Assembly: GCA_001579985.1 (NCBI GenBank)
Contig: LRSR01000829.1
Location: forward strand, 1 to 32,473
Direction: 5' to 3'
DNA from: Hypsibius dujardini
Lineage: Eukaryota; Tardigrada; Eutardigrada; Parachela; Hypsibiidae
DNA length: 32,473 nt
Shown here: positions 1-9,900 of the stretch, one piece after another
Layout of the letters: the number at the start of each line of letters is the position of its first letter
Numbering within the stretch: the first letter of the stretch is position 1
Notes under the pieces: model-generated
What the model was told of the DNA's origin: nothing
Seen by the model: the letters and a program-made list of their open reading frames with translations, nothing else
The model's database searches: none
Translations under genes and position numbers: made by a program

Positions 1-1313
1 CATGGGAGCTGTATATAGCGTGCCGGCACTTCGAATGACGGGTAATTTCTTCATTATCAACCTCGCTCTTGCCGACATCCTGGTGACATCTGTCACCCAG
101 CCGGCCAATATCCTTGGTACGTGGAACTTTCCTATTCTATGAGCCATCTATTTAAAGCGCAGAAAGCTGATCGATCGGTCTCATCCGTTCGGGTTTTTTT
201 TTATTGGAATTTTTTTTGCCAAGCGATCAAGGACAACTCAGACTTCTAACGACGCTTCAGTATAATATGTTCTCTCATGTGTCGTTTCGCTGTTTAAAGG
301 GGCATTGCGGGGCGAGCGATGGTTCCAAGAGCGACCCATTTTCTGTTCTGGTACGTGCGTTGCCAAATGACGTCACAATGATGCGGACGTGCGCCGCCAG
401 TCACAGTTATTAAAAGTCAAACTGAGAAACAGGTGTTTTTTTTAGTGATTGGAACGCTTTGTGCAACGGGATGCATTTCCTCGACGTGGAACATTTGTAT
501 GATATCAATCAACAGGTAATCACAACGACCACAGATTTTTCAATTCCCGCACCACTTTGCGTTATGGCTCGGGGCTTGATTGATTGATTCATCAGTCAAT
601 CAATCAAGCCCGGGATCATAAGACAAAGTGGTGGGGAAATGTTCCTCCTGGGTGCGAATGGGTGCGCTCCTCGTTCTTTAGGTACATTCTGATCTGCCAC
701 AACGACTGCTACCACCGCGTCTACACCAAGCGCAGGACCCTGCTCCTGTGCCTGGCCGTGTGGGTCCTCATCTACAGCATCGAACTGCCGAACCACGTGG
801 GATGGGGCGACAAACGGTTCTCGGTGGTGTTCTTCGTGTGCACCTTCGCCAACCACGTGCACTCCTACGCGGTCTTCTTCATCGGCCTGGGTGTGCTGGT
901 GCCGGTGGGGGCCAGCTTCCTGGCCTACCTCGGCATCTACTGCAAGGTGCGCCACTCCGCGCTGGTGCAGCGCCGGGCGAACCGTCGGTCCATGGAGAGG
1001 ACGCTTCGCGCGGAGCATCCTGACGGTGCTGTTGGCGCACGGCAACAGCTCCATCAACTGCGTCGTCTACGCCGCGTCCATCGACCACTTCCGCGAGGGC
1101 TACTGCAAGCTCCTCGGCATCAACGCGCCCGTGAAAGGCAGGCACGTCGCGGCATCCCTGTCGGCGGAGGGGAACGCGGTGATGGACCTCAGCCTGGATC
1201 TCCCGATGGCGCGGATGGGCAACGGGAAGAGTGGCGGGCATTTGCAGCAGCCGTTGCTGGACGATTCGGCGGAGACCTCGAGACAACACAATGAACATTC
1301 AATTAGCTTGTAA
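1..1313 (+). CDS. Melatonin-receptor-like class A GPCR, 5'-truncated by the window edge and internally broken
   Basis: Three exons are visible: 1-116, 446-515 and 682-1313; the upstream exon(s) with the N terminus and TM1 lie outside the window. Exon 1 carries ICL1 and TM2, with the motif NLALAD. The 70 nt exon 2 is TM3. The splice into exon 3 rebuilds the NRY motif (INR|YILICH). YILICH followed by a Tyr-rich ICL2, W in TM4, GWGD and CTF before TM5 resembles melatonin and Tre1/moody-type receptors. All junction phases match (g|tg, then ag|g). TM4-TM5 read in one frame to about 1005. TM7 (NSSINCVVYAA) and a cysteine-bearing tail then read in another frame to a stop at 1311-1313. TM6 is missing and no intron fits there. 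It is either a deleted pseudogene or an assembly deletion. The receptor class is clear from the sequence; the ligand is unknown. Confidence 0.8.
546..637. repeat. Imperfect palindrome in intron 2 of the first GPCR
   Basis: The arms are about 546-587 and 596-637, with an 8 nt loop. The inner 16 bp (572-587 against 596-611) are perfect; the outer parts, around the shared CACCACTTTG, match imperfectly. It lies between TM3 exon 2 and exon 3 and would form a hairpin in the pre-mRNA. Confidence 0.8.
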
Positions 1314-1460
1314 ACTGCAGTACGTTTGGTTCTGTACTAAAGATTCGAAGGCTTATTATTAAGAGACGATGAAATTGCCATCGAGCGACCGTCAGTCCGT
1401 CCATCAGATCGTCTGATTTAAGGGTCGTAAATCCATTTCGCGCTTAAAACATACACAGGA

Positions 1461-1706
1461 CCGTCCGTCCGTCCAACCGTGTGACCGTCCGTCAGTCCGA
1501 CCGTCCGTCCGTCCGTCCGTCCACCCGACAGCGTGGTCGTCCGTCTGTTCACCCATCCGTCCGTCCAACCGTGTGACCGTCCGTCCGTCCAACCGTGTGA
1601 CCGTCCGTCCGTCCGACCGTTCGTCCGTCAACCCGACAGTGTGGTCGTCCGTCTGTCTACCCATCCGTCCGTCTGTCCGTCCGTCCGTCCGTCCGTTCGT
1701 CCTTCC
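1461..1706. repeat. (CCGT)n degenerate microsatellite
   Basis: Tandem CCGT units are interrupted by CCAACCGTGTGA-type variants that themselves recur, giving a higher-order pattern. It lies about 150 bp downstream of the GPCR stop codon. Open frames on both strands over it are low-complexity artefacts. Confidence 0.9.
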
Positions 1707-2158
1707 ATTGTTAGTCTCTCCATATTGCCGTCGGTCTCTATTCCTCCGACTGACCACCTGTAGGTCTGCCACGCACTGATATCGTCCGTTACTCTACCGG
1801 ATTGAATACTGCAGCTCTTAACTGTAAATGGTCACTACAACCGATTCTCAGTCTCTACGCCGGAAATGAGTCAAAATGGTTCGTCCAGTTTGATGCCTGT
1901 CTCACGTTTTTTATCGATATCAGTTGTTGCGATCATCTGTTCACGCATGGCGCATGGTGCGTCTGTCTCTACTGTCTACACTGTTTATACAAACGATTTG
2001 ACTGAATACTCCCTTAGCGTCGAATACCACAGACAGCGGGTATAATCCGTCTGACTGAAATGAGTTATCTGGAACCTTATATTCTTGGGATTGTACTTTT
2101 TGTGGTCAAATTTACCCTGATCCTTGTTATGAACTCAATCCAACTCAACAATCCAAAA

Positions 2159-2353
2159 ATGGACCGTTTATTCGTCGATACATCAGGTACCCACTTGCTT
2201 TTGATGCGTATGTGCCCAAGTTAAAGCCACCTTTTAAGCTTACCCATAAATTTGCTCAATCAATTGATCGATCGAAAAGAGCTGCTTGCGTTGGCCGGAA
2301 TTGGCTCGAACTCGGACCCCCCTATTTTGGTGGGCCAAAGCTTAATTTGGGCA
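2159..2353 (+). pseudogene. Fragment of a receptor guanylyl cyclase transmembrane exon plus adjoining intronic repeat
   Basis: Bases 2160-2186 encode GPFIRRYIR and end in a GTAC donor. This is the same peptide and donor as the end of cyclase B exon 11 (21707 side, minus strand), with one synonymous change (CGT for CGC). The match continues through about 160 bp of the foldback repeat that also starts 5 nt into cyclase B intron 11. The upstream half of the transmembrane exon is not recognisable here. A good acceptor follows at 2405. I read this as a partial duplicate of the cyclase B locus about 19 kb away. Confidence 0.65.
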
Positions 2354-2405
2354 TAAAAAGAAAGTTTGTGCAACTAATCTACTAATACGACTGATCTTTT
2401 TCAGG

Positions 2406-2579
2406 TTGTCGCGGTACTACGCTGCACATTTTGTTCACGGCAGCACATTGGTTGTTGCGGCCCGGAGGATAGCTCGTCGCGGGCACCTGCGTCTGCACTT
2501 CAGCCGCCGCGCAAACATGGCCCGGGAAAAGCCAACGACAGTGTTAGGCCTCCGTCCCTACTACGACGGAAGGACCTGA
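2406..2579 (+). other. GC-rich open segment after a strong acceptor, identity unknown
   Basis: A CTTTTTCAG acceptor is followed by an open frame of about 58 codons, in phase with the cyclase-like donor at 2187, ending in TGA. The translation starts LSRYYAAHF and is rich in Arg and His. It matches no domain I recognise and does not resemble the juxtamembrane exon of cyclase B beyond the first residues. It may be the tail of a decayed cyclase copy. Confidence 0.25.
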
Positions 2580-3820
2580 ACATGCAAGCTATTAGACTGA
2601 ATAATAGGAGAAGAATTGTGGTAAGACTTTACTGGTCGGGAAGAGTAGAGGTGAAAGGAAGCAACTCTCTCGGATTACTGTAGAACACACGCTTATGAAG
2701 TTAGGATGAATCTGACGTATTCGTTCCTACCGAAATAGCGGAATTATGTACGTGATAATAGCTGAGTAAGTACATCATAGAATGCGAGGGTATATAGGAA
2801 TGAGTTAACTAGGTAGATAGACTGTAATATTAGTACGTGTTGCGTAACTGTTGGGTACCACCCAACGACGGGTTACCGTCATACGAAGAAGTCATGCTGA
2901 CATGACACCGCGTGGGACAGATTGATCGGGGGGGGGGGATCTTGTCTTTACTTACAAGGGGTCAATTAGCTCTGTCGAATTCGGATCGCGCCTGAACTTT
3001 TTTCTTGCTTACTACCTCCCCCATTATGATTTTAGAAAATATGACTCACGACAATGGGGTTCCTGTTCAGTGGGAAAAAAATCAGGGAGAACCCAAGCGC
3101 AGCACAACATCGCTCACGGTCACTTGATTGATTGATCAACGGATTCCAATCTTGAGTTCTGTCGTTGCAAACGTTGACTGTCATACTCACTTGATTGATT
3201 GATTGATTATGACTGTCGACTTTTAGAAGGGATTCTAAGATTCTGAGATGAAACGCGGTGAAAAACTGTGATTTGGAGAAGAGTGGTAACTTTTTTTGGG
3301 GATAAATCTACTTGAGCACCTCGGGGTGGACTGAGCCGCTTCTGAACTTCGCTGATCAGGTGACGCGGTGCGATTGATTGAAAAAGCAAATGAACGAAGA
3401 TGCAGCCAGAATCGATGACGATAAGTGACTGATTGACTAAAACTGGAAGATCCTGCTCGGCCGGAGAGCAAACAGAAAATTGCAGTGCCGCTTGGGTCTT
3501 CAACCTGTTCAGGGTGGAATAACTTCGATACGTCACCCGAGATCGGTTATCCATACAAAATGCTCAGCCAAATTAGGCGTCTGATTGCGAGAGCTCCGGT
3601 GTGCGAGGAACGATCGAACATCTGTCGTGAAATCCACGTTACGTCTTCCTCCGCAGCAAACACACGCGAAGAGAGCCTCAAAATCAACATGCCCTTCACA
3701 ATAAGCGATAAACCGAGAAATTTCCCAGTCTCCAGTTCGAGCAGTGCTCATCTTCAATTCCTCTCTGTTTCATCCCCTTCTTAATACCCGGAACAGAAAA
3801 AGGTTTTCGCGTCCCTGTAA

Positions 3821-3910
3821 AGGCAAAGGTCACCAACTGCAAATCCATTCAGGCAAAGGTCACGAACTGCAACTCCATTCAGGCAAAGGTCACCAACTGC
3901 AACTCCACTC
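3821..3910 (+). promoter_or_regulatory. Three perfect-length 30 bp tandem repeats, each with AAAGGTCA, upstream of cyclase A
   Basis: Units at 3821-3850, 3851-3880 and 3881-3910 differ at only a few bases. Each contains AAAGGTCA (3825, 3855, 3885), the extended half-site bound by monomeric nuclear receptors of the NGFI-B/FTZ-F1 type. The array ends 85 bp before the start codon at 3996, so it is in the proximal promoter or 5' leader. Binding is inference. Confidence 0.55.
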
Positions 3911-3995
3911 AGGCAGTGCTGTGTGTGTCTGTGCATCCGACATCCTTGTGATATATTGCACATCTACTTCAACCTTCCAGCTGATTTCTTGCTTA

Positions 3996-6900
3996 ATGGA
4001 CAACTATTTCCCATCCATCCTGATGTTCCTTTTCCTGTGCGGGAGTTGTGTCGCTGGAACGAAAACCTTCAATCCCTACACGCCGCGTCTTCGGCTGACA
4101 CGAAGCGCAGCCACGGCCAAGACCTGGCCTCCCACTGGCCAGCCGGCTGTTCGTCCGTCCGTGGCAGTGACCGACGTCACTGCCTGTCTGCTGCTGGAGC
4201 GCGGGAACCCTCGTCTGCTGTATGATTACGACAAGGCCGCAGCCGGAATCGACCTCGCCGTGGAATATGTCAACGAGAACGTTCTGCCGCCCAGTCTGCG
4301 GCTGAGGGTGGAGCGTCGGGACATTGGCGGGTCCTGCGGCACGAAAAGTAACATCATTAACCAGGCCATGAAGCTGTGGCAACAAAAAGTCGACTGTGCG
4401 GTGTACATCGGGCCGGGCTGCGGCGCCACCGCCGAGAGCTTGTACAATTTCGCGGACTTTTTCCACACGCCCATTATTGGATGTCCCGCTGCCGGTAAGT
4501 GTGCCAATGAGGCTATCGAGAACGACCTTTTCAGCTGGATGTTTCAAATGTCTTGGACTAATTTAAAATTCAATGAATTCACAACTTTTAATTCAAATAA
4601 TTTAGACTATGCGAAACTACGAGGTATCTACGGTATTTGCACTTCAAAGCAAAACTCATGAGAGCATGCGTACAAGAGTATTAAGCGTTTTTGCATCTAT
4701 CGAGGGTGGCCTGCACTGTTTCATTGAAATCTGCCGTTATCTGGCGTAAGCGGGTCTTTAGCTGCTCTGACGTCATCAGTTTCATCATGTTCCCTTTGCC
4801 CTCCCTCGTTTGGTAGATCAGAATGGTGTAGGTGAACAACATTCCGATCATCTACAAGAAAAACGCGTTAAAGTTCTTCAAAATGGCTATGTCTGTGTCT
4901 GTGTGTCTTTGTCTGTGTCTATGTGTGTCTGTGTCTGTGTCTATGTCTGTGTCTGTGTCTGTGTCTGTGTCTGTGTCTGTGTCTGTGTCTGTGTCTGTGT
5001 CTGTGTCTGTCTGTCTGTGTCTGTCTGTGTCTCTGACTCTGCTTCTATAATCAGATATAGGAGCAGCCAAACTTACCGTAGCCAGAAATTCTTTAGTAAT
5101 ATAAAAGAATCCCCCTCCAGAAATCGCCATATTTTTCCAATTTGATTCGCCCAAAAATGCTCGACATTCTTCGTCCACTGCCTCATCGACACAGTCCGCA
5201 TGAATCCCATGGAGAGCCTTCCTCAACGCGGACTCCTATACAGATACGCTTTGAAAAGACAACGAACCTGAAGCACCGTCACATTACCGGTACCTGACTG
5301 GAGCAGTAGAGGAAGACTCCCATCCGTGAAGCGGCGTTCCCGAACACCACAAACATATGCACGTACATAGACAGCAGCCCCGATTGCGCGTCGATGTACC
5401 GCTCTTCGTAGTCCTCTTGCGTTTCCCCGTCCTCCTTGACCCAACGCCGCAGCAGTGTCGCGATGAAGGACACCATCGTCACGAGGTCGCGCAACGCTGT
5501 GGCTAGGACGATCGCAGAGAAGACGTCGTTTATCCCGAGGACGATTCCCCGGAGTCTTCGGTAACTCAGCCGAGATCGTTGGAGAACCTTTAAGAAAAAG
5601 GGTTTCCAAAAATCAAAAATCAATCAAGAAAAGCTTTGATTTCACGACTTTTGCGACTTTTGCGACTTTTGCCCCACTCCCCTTCAGTTGATGATCAACA
5701 GCTTGTTGCGGTGAAAGCCGTTTGACGTCCCGCTTGACTTGATTAGCCGTACTGGCGACCGCGTAGACGAGAACGACCAGAAGGTGTTGCATCCAGTCGG
5801 AGTTGATGAAGACAAGCACTGCGACCGCATCCCAGATAGTTATGCCGTAAACCGAAAGTCTCATCGGCCATTCGTTCGATGGATACACCAACACCTCAGT
5901 AAGGTTGTAGTTCGGTCCCGCCACAGTTCGGCCGTATGAGTAGGTGTACCAGTACTGGGCGAAGTTGACGGACATGGTGCAGATTGTGTACCAAACGAAG
6001 CAGGGAACGAGGATAAAACGCACTTTTTTGATGTCCCTTTTAAGCATCACCTAAGGGTGTTGCATATTATGCAATAACATCACATCACATTACATTACAT
6101 TACATTACATTTCATTACAATTTACATTACAATACATTACATTACATTACACTTCATTACATTTACATTACATACATTACATTACATTACACTTCATTAC
6201 AATTTACATTACAATACATTACATTACATTACACTTCATTACAATTTACATTACAATACATTACATTACATTACACTTCATTACATTACACTTCATTTCA
6301 TTACAATTTACATTACATTACATTACACTTCATTTCATTACAATTTACATATTACGTTACATTACATTACAGCACATTACATTACATCACAATACAATAC
6401 ATAACATAACATACAATACATTTCATAATATATTGCATTATTATATTATGATGGTAAGACGTAACGTATATCATGCAGATTTGTTTTGTAAAAAATGTTT
6501 TCAAAAATTATTGGAAAGAGCTATATTTATATTCTTTTTGAAGATTCCAATCCAATGAATGGACATTTTTTTACTGTGTAATCCGTAATCCTACGGCTTA
6601 CCTGATTCATGACGTGTTCGATCGTCCGAACTAACGGGACAAACTTGTGGCTGTTCAAGAGAAACAGCACGAGAAGCAGGGGCGAGTGAATGACGTCACA
6701 CAGGGAGAAAAGGAAGGTAATCAGCTCGAAAAACTCCAAGTTGGTCAACAATTTCCGCCTCATTTCCCACTCAGAAGCTACGAAAGCGGCATAGCTAAAG
6801 CCGCTAAACAGAACGATTCCGACGGACCAGAGAACGAGTGGCACTTTCAGTGGAGGCGACGAAGAACTGCGTGCCGAATACACCGGGACGGGGTCAGCTG

Positions 6901-9900
6901 ACCGAGGGTGTGCACCGATCAGCTGGAGGAACCGATACATCCACGGCTGGAGAAGTTCCTCATCACACGGAACATCCTCCGAATAATGCGGAAAGAATTC
7001 CCTTTTCGGCGACTTTAACGGGACTTTTTGAGACGGTCGTCGGTGGATCTGATAAGCTGAATCGACGATGCCACTCATTGTTTCTAACCCTTGTAAATAA
7101 AAGCGAGAGGAAAAAACCCCGAAAATCGTAAAAATCATAAAATAATAAAAACGTGCGCTTGATCGAAGAAACCGAGAAAATTCGCCAATAATCTTTTCGT
7201 GCTTAGACTGTACAGTTTTCACATTAGTCTAAGCACAAAAAGGTCCCTGGCGAATTTCATCGCTTATGTCGATCAAGGCCGCGTGATGATGTGACACTCT
7301 AGTCTAGTCCCGGGAGGGGGGGAGGGTATAAAATATGCATTGTGCGCCAGTAATCAGATGTTGAAATTTTTGATGACCCTAATTTCGATCGGATGTCAGG
7401 GGGCGGAGCTATGCACGAAATCTGTTTTGGATAACTTGAAATGGGCGTGAAATAATTAATTGTTCGATTACCATCATGTAAATCATAAGATGCGACCATC
7501 GATTGCTTGATTGACTGACAACGCCATTGATTTAGGGCAACTGATCGATTGATTGTGTAATTGTCCAATGCAGATCCAAAACTCCGCGCGAAAACGTCTG
7601 TGTGTTTGACGAAGCGGAAAAACTCAAAAACAATTTCTCTCCAGCGTTACCGATGTTGCCATTGAAAACCCATCAAAACTAATAAAAAAAAATTGTCTAA
7701 AGACATTGCCACTCAAAACCATCGCCAGTGATGCCATTCAAAACCCACCAAAAAATTCGTCTGTAGATATTGCCATTCAAAATCTATCGCCAGTTATTTC
7801 AATCAAACCCACCGATACCCATCGAAACCCATCGAAACCCATCGAAACCCATCGAAACCCATCAAAACCCATCAGAACCCATCGAAACCCTACAAAACCC
7901 ATCGAAACCCATCGAAACCCATCGAAACCCATCAAAACCCATCAAGAGATTCATCTAAAGATGTTGCCATTCAAAACCTACCGCCAGTGACGTCAATCGA
8001 TTCAGAAAATTGTTTAGAGTCAGAAATGAGCAAACTTACTTCAAATTGAGTGTTGTGGGCAAACGGCCAATCAGAGCGCTGTAACTCCGTTCCCTGACCT
8101 CTGATTAAAATGTGGCTAATCCCAATCGATTCAGAATAATGTTTTGAGTCAGAAATGGTCCAAATTTCTAAATTCTGAATACTGTTCCTAAACTAGGACG
8201 TAACTCCCGGATGAGCCCTTACCTTGATTACCTTCGGGACGCTCGCAGCGAGAGGATGATCTTGTGGATTCGAGCATTATTTGCTCTTCTATCATCTGTC
8301 AGTTTATTCGCTTCGACTCGACTTCTTCTTCAATTACGCAGCAAGTTGAATTTATTCAAGCGCGGAGAACAGTTTCCGATACAAATTTAAAGGTTGCCTA
8401 AAGTTGCAAGCGACGTGTCGCGAATCTCGCTGCATTACTGTAATTAAAATGTGCCTTAAATCGGGAAGAGATATTTTTCTCCCTTTTACCTGGCCACCTG
8501 GTTATCATATTTTTCTTTAGGCAGATCCATTAAACAAATTAAACTTTGTTCCCAAACAGAACTGGGTCTAACGGCATTGGCATCGGACTACTTGCTGATC
8601 ATGCGCATTTCCGTCAGTTACTCTTCCACAGCGCGAGTGATGTTCCGCTTCTTCCAGCAGTTCAACTACACCGACGTGGTCTTTTTTATCGATGCTAACG
8701 ACGAGTTTTACGGACCGATGGGCGATGTGATCGAGGTCACGATGAAAAATGAGATGCGGGAGTTCTTGTACACGACGAAGTTTCAAGACTTTAATGGCTC
8801 CAAGGACGGCGATGAAGTTTATCGGAAGCTTCTCATCAATGCCCATCAAATTTCTCGAGGTGAATTCTGGCTATTGCTTGTTTTACGAACTGTCATCAAT
8901 ACACATCAGTATTGTGAAACGAAGTGGAAACAACAGTGCGTCTGTGTCTGTGTCTGTGTCTGTGTCTGTGTCTGTGTCTGTGTCTGTGTCTGTGTCTGTG
9001 TCTGTGTCTGTGTCTGTGTCTGATAAACGGCAGAGACCCTCTATCAATGGCATTAAATCGTTTCAGTGCACATTATTTTGGGAAACTCAACCATTGTGCG
9101 CAAGTTTATGGTATGCTAAATAGCACAATTACGCTCGTAGATGGCTACCTACAAAGTATATGTTTATACGGTAATGCGCTCTATTTGACAGCGTATAGCT
9201 ACGGAATTCGGATACACGGATGGAAATACGGTTTGCAAAAACCATTTTCACCATTCTGCAAGCAATAATACAATTTTAATCCGTCGTCATTCGACATGGT
9301 GTAGGTGTTTGCGGCGCTTCAATTGTTCGACGACCCAGCATGGGGAAATTTTACTTGGAATATGAATGATGATTTCGATTCCGTAAGCTTGATAATCATG
9401 GAATAACATTGCAGACTTGGTTCATTATTTGACCAGGCTCACAGACACAGACACAGACACAGACACAGACACAGACACAGACACAGACACAGACACAGAC
9501 ACAGACACAGATACGGATACTGATTCGATCTTTATCTTCTTATAGTATGCCTTTAAGGCCTATCAAACACTCGCAATCTTCAGCTTGATAGAGTCTGTTT
9601 CGAACGCATTGGATGTTTTCCAACACCAAGTGATTGAGAAGTCTAAAAAGAACTACAACTATACCTATCCCATTGGGGCATCGCAAGCACTCAGTCCGGT
9701 CGTCACCCACGTGTACGATGCGTTTGTGCTGTACGCAAATCTGGTGTCTGACTTGATTACTCAAGGCAAAGACTACCGCGATGGAGAAGGTATTTGCTTG
9801 ATGGCGCAGAGTCAGGTCAGGTCAGTGTAATAACCGCAACTTTAACGCTGTCTTTTCCGTTTTCAGCTGTCGGAAGTCTGGCGGCAAATTATTCCTTCTA

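Larger units (their letters stand above)
1314..3995. other. Gene-poor interval between the GPCR and cyclase A
   Basis: I see no intact gene in this 2.7 kb. It holds the CCGT microsatellite (1461-1706), a cyclase exon fragment with attached repeat (2159-2353), a GC-rich open stretch after a good acceptor (2406-2579), a short G run at 2930-2938, TTGATTGA-type short repeats near 3120 and 3190, and the 30 bp triple repeat at 3821-3910. Other open frames here lack family motifs or splice support. Confidence 0.6.

Noticed and set aside
204-413. Plus-strand frame of 69 codons as a first-GPCR exon
   Set aside because: It lies in intron 1; TM3 is encoded by 446-515, which joins both neighbours in phase and restores NRY.
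596-1298. Long antisense frames opposite the first GPCR
   Set aside because: GC-rich shadow frames of the receptor exon; no motifs, and the sense strand has clear TM and NRY features.
3207-3784. Overlapping frames on both strands before cyclase A
   Set aside because: No motif, signal or splice support; the cyclase start at 3996 has its own signal peptide.
3744-3995. Upstream in-frame ATG of cyclase A at 3744
   Set aside because: It would put 84 residues, including the translated 30 bp repeats, before a good signal peptide; the start at 3996 fits the family.
4810-5145. Cys-Val and Ser-Val repeat frames here and at 8577-9123, 12535-13069, 13414-13678, 26591-26785 and 27948-28183
   Set aside because: Microsatellite translations within introns; only the parts overlapping the called exons are coding.
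5223-5609. Second minus-strand frame overlapping gustatory-receptor exon 3
   Set aside because: Out of phase with exons 2, 4 and 5; the 5587-5294 frame joins exon 4 in phase 0 and reads as membrane helices.
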